Below, piece after piece: positions 34,701-47,213 of a DNA stretch of 64,000 nt (the first letter of the stretch is position 1; each line of letters begins with the position of its first letter). The translations under genes and the position numbers were made by a program. Source of the DNA: Steromphala cineraria (Eukaryota; Mollusca; Gastropoda; Trochida; Trochidae); assembly GCA_916613615.1 (NCBI GenBank), contig OU744726.1, positions 19,967,515 through 20,031,514 on the forward strand. The letters run 5' to 3'. Below the pieces are notes generated by a model, which was not told where the DNA came from, did no database searches, and saw nothing but the letters and a program-made list of their open reading frames with translations.

Positions 34701-37700
34701 GAGAAAAGAAAACATAAAAATCTTGATTTGCCCGACTTGTATCTAATTTTCACCTGTGACGTTAATCAGCTATTTCCAAGTCCCATTTAATACATGTATG
34801 CTTAAGAATTACTGTTCTTTCTTCATCACGTATGCTGAATCCCATGCTGAAACGTATTTTTTGGGTGTATTCACAGCATCATACGCTTCACACGCATCAC
34901 ACATCTATGTATATATGCACACAGCTTTTAAATAGATAATCACAGTGATTATCTTATACATTTGAAATAAGCTGTGTCAAAGCTCATGGTTCAAGGAGCA
35001 CGTACATATATTGTTACATGACGCGGAATGAGATAGCTTGATTTCATAGCTTACTCTCGAATACAATGTAGATTGAACATGGCATTATTCAGGCCAACAT
35101 AATATTACATTCGAGCATTGTATATATATATGCTTTTCACTATCAATCATTGCTATTATGTTAATGTCTGTAGCTTAAATCAATCAATATTTATCGGTTT
35201 AGTTAGGTGACAAAACAAGGGTTGAAGGTCTAATCTTTGGTGGAAATCCATCATTTCGTTTTTACTTTGGATACCTTTGGTATCGTAAATACACATAATG
35301 ACAGATTTTGGATTGAAAATGTTGAATCTGGCGAAGACATGATATAGTAATTGTAATGAATTTCGAAGATATATATACATGAAGCTTTGAATAGAGTAAC
35401 TTCATTTTCGTTCTTGTTACTGCTTTGAATGTAGATTTTCGACAAACAGCTACCCCACTGATGATCTATACACATGAGTAATTCTATAGGATAAATACAT
35501 TAAAGGGACAGTAGCACGAATTATCAGTGATGATTTTATATTCTAAAATGTTCACTGATAATTGTAAGTTAATGCTTAATGTATTATTTTGACAGTGTCA
35601 AAAAGCTCATTACACAAACCAATCATCCATAGTCAGAGGACAAAGTATGGAGATTCACATAAAATCCATTGGCGGCAATTTTTCGTGAACACCTTTAATT
35701 CATTTTGTGGAAGAAAAAGGAGTCGCATGGCTAAACTTTACCTTATATATTTGAATTATTACTGCTCCATTTAGTTTAAATACATTGTCTTTCAATTAGA
35801 CCCATTCTATTTTTATTTTCCTGACATCACCTTATTTCCCCCTAAAAACGTGCTACTGCCCCTTTCGGCACAAAATCAAATCTAAATTCTTATAATCGTA
35901 AAATAATTTTGATTTCTTTTTATATTTAAATGTGATTCACACCCACGATATGCATATTCATTGAATGTTTGGGTGTAAAAGGCCTTAATGGAATGCTCAT
36001 TGTCTTGTTTTCAGCGACTCCATTTGGTCAGATGCCGATCCTGGATATAGATGGTAAAGAATACTGTCAAAGCAGCGCTATTTCTAGATACGTAGCAAGG
36101 GTTTTCGGTATGTATGTCCTCACAAATAATCGCTATCATTGTTTTTCATTAGGAAATGTAACATATTTGCAATTATATACATAGGGTTTATTGCACCGTT
36201 CCCATAATGTCAGCGTATATGTTCTGTTCACACTGCTTTGTGAACTATAAATGCAGATTAGCAGATAAATGAGCTTTGAAATGTTGGATTTTCTTCCACT
36301 TGTTAGATTAATCGCCCCATCAACAGATCGTTATGTGTTGAAAGGAAGAACATAACTGTTTGTAGTAATGATCCCGCTCGAGAATGCCTTTAATCGTAAT
36401 TGTAATGTTATTAGGAGAAGTCATTTGACCAGAAAATATCTCTTCGTCATTATGTTAGAAATGAAATACACATTTCATATCTCTGTTAACAGCGTCAGAG
36501 TGACGCAAACGTTATTCCCACTGAATTTTCTTGAGTCCCACCCTTCCTATTGAAAAATAAAACGACTGCATTGTCGGTTGAAATATATTCATCTTGTAAC
36601 GTCATTGTTATGAGTTAAGCAAACTCAACCAGAAAAAATACTACTTTTTTACATGCATTTGTTGAATGTTAATTAATACCAGTTGGTTTGGTGATTTTGA
36701 GTTTCAAGGTTGTTTGTAATATAGAGATCTAGAGTGGTAGTATTTGCATATACGACAGAAATACATTGTAATTATTGAATCATATTACAAATATATATCC
36801 TGAAGGTATTTCAATGTTTTGTGCAACTATTCCAGGTTTCTACGGTAAGAACGATATCGAGGCTCTAGAGATCGACCAAGTGATGGGTATCTGTCTCGAT
36901 CTCGCCAACGCCTTTCTCAAGGCTCGCTTTGAGAAGGATGAAGCTAAAAAGGTGATCTTACCCTAATCATTATTTGAATCGATTAAGAGGCAAACCAGTT
37001 CTTATGCATTGTACAACAATTAAAGGGGTATTTGAAAATACTAAACTTGATAAATAATGATGCCTTTACTTTACTGACCATCAGATGAAAGTATTACGTG
37101 AAAACTATTCATCCGATTTATTTCAAATTTTGCACATGTCTTCTACCCTACAAGGAGGGGTGCAGTGCGAAGTTACAGCAAATTTCGTTAATATTTTTTT
37201 TTTTTTTACAAATTTCCATGTTTTGAACTTAGTCATTTTCCAATATCAGATTTGTCCGACCTATTACGTGAAAACTGTTCATCCGATTTATTTCAAATTT
37301 TGCACATGTCTTCTACCCTAATAGGAGGGGTGCAGTGCGAAGTTACAGCAAATTTCGTTAATATTTTTTTTTTTTACAAATTTCCATGTATTGAACTTAG
37401 TCATTTTCCAATATCAGATTTGTCCGACCTATTACGGGAAAACTATTCATCCGATTGATTTCAAATTTTGCACAAGTTTTCTTCCCTACTAGGAGGGGTG
37501 CGGTGCGAAATTGCAACAAATTTCATTGATATTTAATTTTTTTACAAATTTCCATAATTTGAACATAGTCATTTTCCAATATCAGATTTGTCCAACCTAT
37601 TACGGGAAAAACTTTTCATCTGATTCTTTTCACATTTTGCATGTGTCTTCTTCCCTACTAGGAGCGGTGCAGTGCCAAATCAAAACTAAAATTGATACGG

Positions 37701-38830
37701 GTTTTTTGTGTGTTTTTTTAAAATAAGTTCCACTTTTTTGATAAGTCATTTTTCTCAATTCCTCTTTGGAGGTCAAATGCTGTGCAAGAGATGACTACAT
37801 GTACATTGAAAGTAAAAAATAATTCAGTGAGTCAGGGATGCACGGTCGGGGGTATTAGTGAGCCATGCTCACTTTTCTGCTTGTTACTGTTGTCGTACTG
37901 TCTTTAAACCTGACAATAAAAACATCGATGATCATATGGATTGAGATCGCAAACTAATGTTTCTATCCATTCTCAGGCGGAGAACAAGGAGACGAAGATG
38001 CCTCTGTATCTGGGCATGTATGAGAAAATCATAAAGAACAATGGGAACGGGCACTTCGTCGGAGATAAGGTACTCGTGACACTGAGTGAAGCGCTCATAA
38101 AATAAGCACGTTGACAAGACAATGCTTGACTCTGCCTTACAATTTGCAAAAACAACCAAATCCGACTTTATTTATGGTCACTATCACTAGAGCTCATTTT
38201 AAGCTCCAACATTTAATCATAACGATGATGATATAAGAAGATAATTTAAAAAATCGATTAAAATTAAAACATTTGGTGACGTTGATGAATCGACTACAAA
38301 TAGTCGAAGTAAACCTTACCTCAATAATACTCGCTACACTTATATTGAGTCTAGCTACATGCAGTAACAGGTCGCGTTCTTTGCAAGAACATGATACGTG
38401 TGGGAAAGTACTAAAAGGTGTCGTTTATATTGATTGCCATAAAAATACCTATAAGTTGCTACTTGTATTGTATGAAAATGCATTTTTATGGAAAAAACTA
38501 CTTCTTTATATTGAGTAAAACCGTAACAAGCGTTCCTATCTGCTTCTATATTTTAGAACAAAACATAGAGAACCCCAGTCTTCAACTCTTAATAAGGGCG
38601 ATTATTTTAAAAGTACCATTTCAAGGTTCAAATCATTCATATTTCATTAAGGAAAATGTTTCATGTTTCAGATAAGCCTTGCCGATGTGTTTGTGTTCGA
38701 CCAGTGCCAGAAGCTTGAAGGTACCTACAGTCTGGATGACTACCCGCAGCTCAAAGCGTGTCGTGATACAGTTGCATCTGATCCTAAAGTCAAGGCATGG
38801 CTCGAGAAGCGTCCAGTCACAGACATGTAG
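31781..38830 (+). CDS. Sigma-class glutathione S-transferase, gene D (complete, 5 exons)
   Basis: Cytosolic GST of about 197 residues on the plus strand. Exons: 31781-31913, 36015-36107, 36836-36951, 37977-38069 and 38672-38830 (TAG), with phases 1,1,0,0 identical to genes B and C. The start [16 protein letters not shown] has catalytic Tyr8; [13 protein letters not shown] carries the cis-proline; [10 protein letters not shown] carries the glutathione-binding QS at 63-64. The C domain runs [12 protein letters not shown].., [18 protein letters not shown].., [11 protein letters not shown] and ends [10 protein letters not shown]. It is more diverged from B and C than they are from each other, with a shorter exon 4 (93 nt). 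Intron 1 is 4.1 kb and holds AGT and ACT microsatellites and a MITE. Intron 3 holds a 165-bp tandem repeat. AATAAA follows at 38969. Opposite orientation to genes A-C suggests an older or rearranged copy. Confidence 0.93.
32105..32180. repeat. AGT microsatellite
   Basis: Runs of AGTAGT with AGAAGC variants in intron 1 of GST gene D. Confidence 0.85.
32440..32572. repeat. ACT/GCT microsatellite
   Basis: Runs of ACTACT and GCTACT. It is the inverse complement of the AGT tract about 300 bp upstream, so the two could pair in the gene D pre-mRNA. Confidence 0.9.
35500..35865 (+). mobile_element. TTAA-flanked MITE in intron 1 of GST gene D
   Basis: Left end TTAAAGGGACAGTAGCACG and right end CGTGCTACTGCCCCTTT are inverse complements with one mismatch; the right TTAA has mutated. 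The interior matches 18808-18950 and the inverse of 60644-61252. The TTAA target suggests piggyBac or Kolobok mobilisation (inference). Confidence 0.85.
37085..37690. repeat. ~165-bp tandem repeat, about 3.5 copies
   Basis: Each unit has CCGACCTATTACGTGAAAAC, TTTCAAATTTTGCACATGTC, AGGAGGGGTGCAGTGCGAA and a T run. It fills intron 3 of GST gene D. Unit order drifts toward the right end. Confidence 0.93.
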
Positions 38831-38968
38831 TGTTGTCATAGATAGAAATATATCAATACTCATGTGAATTGAGGAACATCTTCGATATTGTGAATCAATT
38901 AGTCCGATTTTCCTTTCATTCCTACATTGTTGTTTTTGTTTGTCATTGTTTATTTAAACCACAAAAGT

Positions 38969-38974
38969 AATAAA
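38969..38974 (+). terminator. Polyadenylation signal of GST gene D
   Basis: AATAAA about 140 nt downstream of the gene D stop codon. Confidence 0.6.
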
Positions 38975-39005
38975 TATTGCTTTTTATCCCGTCGTTTTTA
39001 ATCAT

Positions 39006-39238
39006 TTAAAGGGATAGTTCTATCGGGCTTTTTTTTGTGGAAACGAAATTCAAGAGAACACAGTGGTGCATTCTATTCTTTGTCAAATTGTTGAATCTAG
39101 AACAACTAAAATGTTATCCTCACTAAAATGTTTGAAATTAAGTGTGAAGTAATCATGTAAAAGCATATATAAGTATTAACAGAGACGGACTCTTGAATTG
39201 TTTCCACTAAAATTACCCCGATAGGACTGTCCCTTTAA
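39006..39238. mobile_element. Complete TTAA-flanked MITE, 233 bp
   Basis: Left end TTAAAGGGATAGTTCTATCG and right end CGATAGGACTGTCCCTTTAA are inverse complements apart from an indel. TTAA is present on both sides. Aligned with the truncated copy at 27650-27841. Confidence 0.88.
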
Positions 39239-39250
39239 CAATGAACTGTT

Positions 39251-39747
39251 CTAGAATGTTCTGTAAAGCAAACAGCCTCTGAGTGTAACACCAATATTTA
39301 CATGTAAGTTCTCCGTCATGTCGGCGTATTTACTCCACAGATCTCCTTCAATACCCTCAGCCTGGTGTCTAAAAAAATAAATGTCTCGTATCGCTGACAA
39401 CAACTTGTACATTTCCAAATTTCGCAACAGAACAAAAAAGGAAAACAGAATCTCATGATTATATTTTGAATAAACTACTCAAAAGTAGTTACGGTTCAAA
39501 GCAACATTTCTTCCTGACATCTTTACAATAAAAGAATCTTTGCGTTCCTGTAGGATGGCTCCACAGAGAGGGATGTTTCACAGAGACTTAATCAATGTCA
39601 CAAAACAAAAAAGTACTCTGATGAACCTCCCTGTAGCCGAGCAGTGATTTCATCCCCTTTCAATATGGTTTTGCTAACGTCTTTCCATGACAAAAATTCA
39701 ACCGAAAGCATCCGCAGCACGGTAGATATGTTTGTGTTCAAATTGTA
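39251..39747 (-). other. Two coding-like islands, host gene unrecognised
   Basis: On the minus strand an acceptor TTTTCTAG precedes an open stretch (39747-39603) reading YNLNTNISTVLRMLSVEF.., then ..KGDEITARLQGGSSEYFFVL and TGA. A second open stretch (39368-39253) follows TTTTTTTAG and reads HQAEGIEGDLWSKYADMTEN.., ending in TAG. Both look protein-like in composition. I do not recognise either family, no donor linking them is convincing, and no upstream exon is identified between 39750 and 40430. They could be exons of an unknown gene, a decayed gene, or chance. Confidence 0.3.
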
Positions 39748-40430
39748 CTAGAAAATGGAAATGAGAAATGTTGAGAAATTTGAATTAATATACTTTCTGT
39801 GTGTAACAAAATGTCAGGCAGAAGATAGGTTTGACCCTGAATTCTTTTAGGTAGTAAGTATACATAAAAGGAGCATTTTCAACATTGCGCTTGAGTTAAA
39901 AACAGAACATTTTTGAATTGTGATGCTATTCTTTAAACAAGACAAGAGAGACGAATTATGAGCAAGACCGCTCATGAGATGTTAATGAGTATTTTTACGA
40001 CTGTTAAGTGAAGTCTCTCCTTTGCGAGGCAAATGCTGATCAAAAGTCTTAGAGTTGTAGTTTGACGCTTCGGGAAGCCTCCATATGACATGTCAAAAAA
40101 CTTTCTAAAGGTTGCTTTCCAAGGGGTTATTCAGCAAATGTTCGCATCGGTGCAATTCCACAGTGTAGAGCGGTGTACTCACGATTGTCAGTACTATGCA
40201 AGTGTATTCAATTTGGCAGTACTGCTGCAGCTTAGATATCAGAAAAATATCATAGGTGGTCCCGGATTTTGGTACGAAGCTGGTTAAATCAAAACCCAAG
40301 GGCCAAAATAATGGTATACTTCAGGTCCTAAGGTTTCAAATCATTAAGATAACTTTCAGAACCCATAACTGTCGAATAAGAACGCTATCAGGAAGTGAAA
40401 ACGACTTAAGTTGTCTTTGTCCCATTTTTT

Positions 40431-43400
40431 AGCTCACCTTTACAAAGTAAATGTGAGCTTATGTCATGGCGCTTCGTCCGTCGTCCGTCTGTCTGTCCGT
40501 CCGTCCGTCCGTCTGTCTGTCTGTCCGTCCGTCCGTAAACTTTCAGGAAAAAGACTACTCCTCCTAAACGAATCCAGATATCATTCTGAAATTGTAGTAT
40601 GTTATACCCATGGTGATTCCTCACAGAAAGGTAGACGTTTCAGTTTTGAGAATCCAAGATGGCCGCCATGGCAGCCATATTAAATTTTCAATTAGATTTC
40701 ACGAAAAAGACTACTCCTCCTAAACGAATGCAGATATCATTCTGAAATTGTAGTATGTTATACCCATGGTGATTCCTCACAGAAAGGTAGACGTTTCAGT
40801 TTTGAGAATCCAAGATGGCCGCTATGGCAGCCATATTGAATTTTCAATTAGATTTCAGGAAAAAGACTACTCCTCCTAAACGAATCCAGATATCATTCTG
40901 AAATTGTAGTATGTTATACCCATGGTGATTCCTCACAGAAAGGTAGACGTTTCAGTTTTGAGAATCCAAGATGGCCGCCATGGCAGCCATATTAAATTTT
41001 CAATTAGATTTCACGAAAAAGACTACTCCTCCTAAACGAATGCAGATATCATTCTGAAATTGTAGTATGTTATACCCATGGTGATTCCTCACAGAAAGGT
41101 AGACGTTTCAGTTTTGAGAATCCAAGATGGCCACTATGGCAGCCATATTGAATTTTCAATTAGATTTCATGAAAAGACTGCTCTTTCTAAACCAATCTAG
41201 ATATCATTCTGAAATTGTAGTATGTTATAACTATGGTGATTCCGCACAGAAAGGAAGACGTTTCAGTTTTGAGAATCCAAGATGGCCGCGATAGCAGCCA
41301 TATTGAATTTTCAATGAGATTTCATGTAAATGACTACTTCTCCTAAACCAATCTAGATATCATTTTCATATTGTAGTATGTTATACCTATTGTGATTCCT
41401 CCCACAAAGGTAGACGTTTCAGTTTTGAGAATCCAAGATGGCTGTGATAGCATCCATATTGACTTTTCAGCTGCAGAAGACACATCATTATTACTAAATT
41501 TTAAGCTTTCATCAAGTGATCACTCGCACTATATACATTCTCTAATTTGAACTTACTGATCATAATATTATCTTGAATATGGAATATTTAAGATTGTCAT
41601 GCAAGTTGTTCTATATTTGTAAGTGTTTCTAAAACATTAAGATGAAAGACAAACATAATTAATTAATTTGTTTAAAATATTTATGGCAACTAGCTGCAAA
41701 AACCCAATGACATTAAACATGTTAGATTTTGAACAATGGTATCTCCCTCATATTCCTTTAAATACCACACATAAGGGGTCAACCAGAGTTCAGATATTTC
41801 TGTTGAGTCCACTATGCTGTCTAATACACATCCCAATACAGGCTGCTAGCATCATAGTGTCAGCTGTTAGTCTGTTGCATAATCAACCTGACCCAATTGA
41901 TATGGTAGAGCATTATGCTATATGGCCATGTGTATGCAATAAGAGTTATGGAAATTAGACTTGTATTCTCATGACAGTGATATGTTCTTTCTAAGAATAA
42001 CAACTTGCACAAAACTTGTCACTTGTTTTGTGTTTAGCAATCTACATGATAAGTTGATGTGGAAAGAGTTATTTTGCATCAGGTTCCAGTTCCTGTGTTT
42101 TACTCATATTTGTACCATTTCTATATCTAACAGAAGTTCTTCTTGACACAAAATCAATTTAGGACATAAGCTAACTATATTTTGTGAAATTATATTTATT
42201 TTTCACAACAATTCATGTTCTCTCCCGTCAAGTCTTTTAATACCACACATAAGGGCTTAGCCAGAGTTCAGGTTTACATGCTCAGCACACTAGGATGCTT
42301 CTCCAAATATACGTACACAAAGCCAAATACACAAATTGCTACACTCTCCTTAAGGATCTGGGGCTAGCAGCCCTGCCTGCTTGTATATTGCATAGTAATC
42401 CTGACCTAATTGATAAATAGAACATAATTGACTTTATGGAAAGTATATAAATTGTCTTTATGAAAAGTATACTTGTATTCTATTAATAGTAATACTTTTT
42501 ACAAATAACAATTTAAACAAGTCAAGAATCAGCTTTTGTGTTCAGTAATGTACATGATTAGTTAATAATTGAGGTATTTTGTATCAGGTTCCAGTTCCTA
42601 TACCATGTGTTTTATAAATACCTGTAAAAATAAATGATAATTGTATCATGCTGAAAGGGTTCTGGGAACAACATGTCATCATAGAAGTCATTATTTTTCA
42701 ATTAGATTTCAGGCCAAGTACTACTCCTACTAAATCAATTAAGATATCATTCTGAAAAGTGAGTATTTTTTTATATAGTGATTCCTGACAAAGACGCATT
42801 TATTTTATTATCAAGAATCCAAGATGGTCAATATGTCAATTATATTGAATTTTCAATTAGATTTCATGAAATTCATTGAAAAGAATACATTTCCTGATCA
42901 ATCAAATCAATGTCATTATATTTGTATTGATACGCTTGTTGTAATATTTATCAACACTATAAATACAGTTACAAAAAACTGTATGAATCATCTTAATCTG
43001 CGAACAGCCTGAAGCATGACTGTTTTAATAAATCCTTTCGGTTTTACATAATTCCTGACACTTCATATATGGCAAATAACATAGCCAGTGAGGGATAAAT
43101 ATACATTTTATAATCATCTATATCTGATTACGGTCTGAACAATGATTATCTAGATAATTATAATGATCATTCAATTCAAACAAATCCTTTTCAAAAGCAT
43201 TTAAAATGATTAAATTTGTTCACTCCCAACACTAACTGTTACGTTTTTTAGTCCTTTATTCCCATGCAATTAATTTATTCCAAATTGAAAATTTTGGTTA
43301 ATGAATAACAAATTATCTTTTATTTTGTTTGTCATGCTAATAAAATATATCATTTAATATTCATCTTCAAAACTAATTGAACAGCTGTCTGAACAATTCT

Positions 43401-44350
43401 TTTTTTACAAAGTCTTTCTCACCAATTTTCTCTGTTAGTTAAGATACTTCAATAAACATATTACTGAGTTGACCTCCAGATTATTTCCATTGCAAACCTC
43501 TCTTCTACCCCCACCCCTTCTATCCCCCCTTTCCCTCCTCCCCTTTTTTCTCCTGTCCTTCCATTGCAAACCTCTCTTCTATCCCACAATCCTTCTATCC
43601 CCATCTATCCTTACAGCCCCTCTCCTGCAACTCTCCTCTAAAGAGTATCTGTATTGCATATTGAAATGAGGGGGGGACACTCACTATATGGAATAACAGT
43701 AACTTACATAAGAGGATAATTACATAAGCTACATGCAGGTGCAAGAGGTCATCATAGGTCATCATATCTAGTAATTAGCATAAACCCCCATGTTGCTAGC
43801 CTATTCTGACCAATCAGATTGCACTAACATTTGTCAAGATTTAAGATATTCAGAAATCTTCAGTTAGAATTACATGAGACATTGACCTGGACAGTTTACT
43901 TTGGCAATTGGACCTATCACTAGCTGAATTTGTGATTTGTGTCAGAGGGATATATTCCAAATGTTTATGTGCATCATCTTTTTAGTTCTTTGGAAGTTGA
44001 GAGTGTGACTAAATGAATACTCCTAAACCAATCAAGATATCATAATGAAATTAATACAGATGCCCACATAAATGTAGCATTTTGAAGATTAAAAAGTCCA
44101 AGATGGTCACCAATTTAGCCATAGATATACAAAAAAGTTATACAAAAACCTACTGCTTGTTAACAAATCATGATTATATCATTCTTGTATTAATGTTTGT
44201 TCAAGCTCTAGTGGTTTCCAACAGAAGAATAGCATTTTAAAAGATAAAAAAATCATGATGGCAGCCATAATCAATTATCATATAAAAGATGGTTACACAA
44301 TTAAACCATATTACAACATCATTCATTTTAAGGTGAGCTTCTGTACCCTC
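40431..44350 (+). mobile_element. ~3.9-kb dispersed repeat with AGCTCACCTTT/AAGGTGAGCTT ends
   Basis: Starts TTTAGCTCACCTTTACAAAG, passes a short palindrome (AGCTCACCTTT..AAATGTGAGCT) and a CCGT/CTGT microsatellite (40474-40536), then has about six ~160-bp tandem units to 41470 with the words AAAAGACTACTCCTCCTAAA and AAGATGGCCGCCATGGCAGC. A degenerate ~480-bp duplication (41755-42180 versus 42237-42620) and further decayed 160-bp units (42690-42870, 43990-44290) follow. It ends near 44340 with AAGGTGAGCTTCTG, the inverse of the start. No transposase or reverse transcriptase is evident. A pyrimidine tract lies at 43490-43630. Confidence 0.75.
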
Positions 44351-44936
44351 GGTACTTTTATTTATATTTATCATGTTGTATCGTTTATCAAAACCTGTGA
44401 GCTTCGGACACAATTTTCTAGATATAGTTTTCGACATTCTCTGTCAATTTCACTATGATCAGTGCAGTATTTTAGATAATGTATGCAAACATGGATAGTA
44501 CTCAATCATTCAGTACTCACGTGCGCGTAGGATTAACTGTACATGTACTCAGTTAATAATAGTGAATGTACGCAGTACTAGTGTAAAACTGGATTAGAAA
44601 CTAATGTGTGAAGTACATTTTCTCTTCAATTTACTAAATAAAGACAACAATGTTTGATGATCCCATTCGCCCTGATAGGTATTTTAAGTATACCACCAAG
44701 AATACATGATTATACAAACTGACATGCACGTCGTTAATCATTTTCTCATTTAAACTATTTAAGATCTCAGTTGATGTTGAGATCTTTCGTTCATAAGCGT
44801 TGCAAAGTAGGAAACAAGTAGTAGCATATCGACTGTACAGAGTCCTCCTGCCGCAGCGGAAAGTCAACCAGTGTGGCGGTTGTTCTTAAAAAACTCGATA
44901 ATTTTCAAGTATGAATCAGCCTATGATTGGGATATA

Positions 44937-45186
44937 TTTAAATGCCATGACTGTTCGCATGTATGCGTTAATGTATTTGCTAGAGAAAAAAAGTTTAGCC
45001 ATGAGTCAGTTTGCGAGCACTGGGGGGAGGGTTTTTAAGAGCCATACTGGATTTACGTCACATATCTAACTCACACATAAGAAAACTGGACGTTTCTGTT
45101 GTCCTATCTGTAACAAGACTTACGATCAAAAATATAGATTAAATGGTCATGTTTTACGTCATGCTGGGAGAAAATCACTTAAATGA
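44937..45186 (+). pseudogene. Decayed C2H2 zinc-finger fragment
   Basis: One finger is intact: 45100-45162 reads CPICNKTYDQKYRLNGHVLR followed by H, a perfect C-x2-C-x12-H-x3-H, preceded by a KKTGRF linker. Upstream, GRVFKSHTGFTSHI then an in-frame TAA then LTHKKT is a broken finger. Before it, in another frame, FKCHDCSHVCVNVFARE..HESVCEH is a third degraded finger. At least one frameshift and one stop separate them. No acceptor or donor rescues the frame. It lies immediately left of the duplicated block at 45233. Likely a decayed gene or transposon-borne fragment. Confidence 0.6.
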
Positions 45187-45446
45187 AAAGACAGCGAAAA
45201 GGACAACATGTTCAGGCAATGTATCAAACCGATGCAGTGGATCATGTATCTGCAAAGTCAGTGGTCAATCTTCTACAATACCTCAAGTCTCAAAACACAC
45301 ACTTACGATGTTCACAAAGGAAAAAATGTAACGATGTCTCTGTATGTTAAAAGCAGTTCAAATGGCGATCACGACGCCTTTAACATACTAAGAAGACATG
45401 TCGTTTTACAAATTTTATTTCGAATTTGTAGTTAAAACAGTAAGCT

Positions 45447-45835
45447 TTTTAGATTTAGGTTGAGGATGTTTTCAAAACATGAAAATAAATCAAAGATAAC
45501 AAGTGTTTAGAGTCTCAAAATATTATCTTTTTCTTCCCTCACCCAACTTAGTAACTGTAAGACGTAGCTCAACGAAACTTCTATACCTTGTACATACCTT
45601 TACATTTCTCAAAGAGACCAAATATGCTTAAACTTCAAAATCTTTTTATGTGTAAAAAGGTATCTATATTAAAAAAACTTAGCAAATTTTGTAAAATCAT
45701 AATGCAAACTGTAAAATCTTCCGGCTAATCACTTATCCGCTTGTATGATGCATTTACTGTCATGTTGTACCTCATATGCCGAGGATATCGGCCTGAGTGT
45801 AATAAAGTTCTGTTCTGTTCTGTTCTATAAACTTG
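45447..45835 (+). mobile_element. 3' end of a probable non-LTR retrotransposon
   Basis: Ends in GTGTAATAAAGTTCTGTTCT with TTCTG repeats, a tail style of LINE 3' ends in invertebrates. No reverse-transcriptase frame is present, so it is 5'-truncated. Left boundary is uncertain. Confidence 0.45.
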
Positions 45836-45905
45836 TGATAATCTTTAGTACTGAAAATCGCGAGTACACCGCTCTTACACTGTGAATTCCAAATGTCCGA
45901 ATTGA

Positions 45906-46253
45906 CCAATCTAGTTAAAACTAGCTGTAATGTTATCGTCCCCTAAGTCCTTTAGAATCGGCCAATCTAGTTAAAACTAGCTGTAATGTCTATTTCCAAT
46001 AAGTCATACATTAAATTATTGATATTTATGCTCATAATGTGTAAAATGCAATATTAATCTTAACGATATCCGATTAAAAGAGATCAGCCAGTTCTTTTTC
46101 CATTGGTTGATTTCCGCGCATGCGTGACACGGACCAGGTGGGTTAGTAGCTGGATGTAACTTAAGGACTTAAGGGACGATAACGTTACAGCTAGTTTTAA
46201 GTAACGTAAGGACTTAAGGGACGATAACATTACAGCTAGTTTTAACTAGATTG
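45906..46253. mobile_element. 348-bp inverted-repeat element with doubled termini
   Basis: Arms with CAATCTAGTTAAAACTAGCT and TTATCGTCCC-TAAGTCCTT occur on the left (45907-45950, then again partly at 45961-45990) and inverted twice on the right (46155-46195, 46203-46253). Flanks CCGAATTGA and CCGAAATGA look like a 9-bp target duplication with one mismatch. Confidence 0.78.
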
Positions 46254-47213
46254 CCGAAATGACATGATTCTCATAGTCCTACGACAGCGGACAGGGACAA
46301 TGCGGTTCGAAATATGATATTGAGGGATATAGAAATCATAGAATGAATGCAATAATCAGAAAAATTTTGCAAACGACAGGGGAACGGTTGATGTAAGTGA
46401 TAAACTATCTGATCGAGATGCATAACTCTTATCAATATCATCATTCAATTGACTTCATGCCAAACTATATCATTATCAAGAAAACTAATTTTGAATCAAG
46501 GCACGGCAAGACAAGAGTTCTTTCCAAGTCTGTTAACATACAGCGCATGCACGAATACATGCATCAACATTCTGATCAAACGTCTTCTAAAACAACTATT
46601 TACTCCACCCAAATACAAACTTCCGTACACAAGGTCTGACAGCGAACCTGTAGGTCCTATGATTTTTTAACAGTTTACTGCAGGTACAACCTATTCGCCA
46701 GCGGACCAATGATATAATCGAATTTAAAAGGCCCCTAGCGGTGGTCATGTTAAAAGCATAGTTCATAGGAGTTACTTGCTCCTTGCCTTTCATATCGTAG
46801 GCTTTTACCGGACAACTTAATTTGTGATCTTACGTCAGAAATTGCAACCAACGAGGCTGCTGTCTAACTTAGTGTAGAGGAAAATTCTCGTAAAAACAGG
46901 TTCGGTTATCAATAAAGTTAAAATTTAAAAACTTTTATCCCTCCAAAATTGGTCGATTTCATTCAGACTACATGCATCACTTGCACGAAAACACCGATCT
47001 CTGTTTTAAATTAAATTATTGATGTTCTTACATGTATCTATCAGCCGGACAGATATCAAATCAGTTCTTACAAAGCCAACAACTGTTAGACGTAGAACGC
47101 CAAAGTTTAATTTTTTCAGTAACTTCATAGAATATGAGTAAAATGTATAAGCCTGAAAACAGATAATGTGCGTTCAAGCTATTTCGTTGTGGAGGTATGT
47201 AAAGTGAACAAAC

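Larger units (their letters stand above)
45233..46706. repeat. Segmental duplication, copy 1 (interrupted)
   Basis: Two blocks, 45233-45444 and 46325-46706, match the continuous copy at 47214-47808 at roughly 95% by eye. They are separated by an 880-bp insertion (45445-46324) that holds a LINE-like tail and an inverted-repeat element. Confidence 0.9.

Noticed and set aside
40406..40683. Frames of 72-90 residues over the CCGT run
   Set aside because: Low-complexity SVRPSV-type translation of a tetranucleotide repeat inside a dispersed element.
41668..42146. Plus-strand frames of 96 and 61 residues
   Set aside because: They lie in the duplicated body of the 40431-44350 repeat, and the second repeat copy does not keep the frames.
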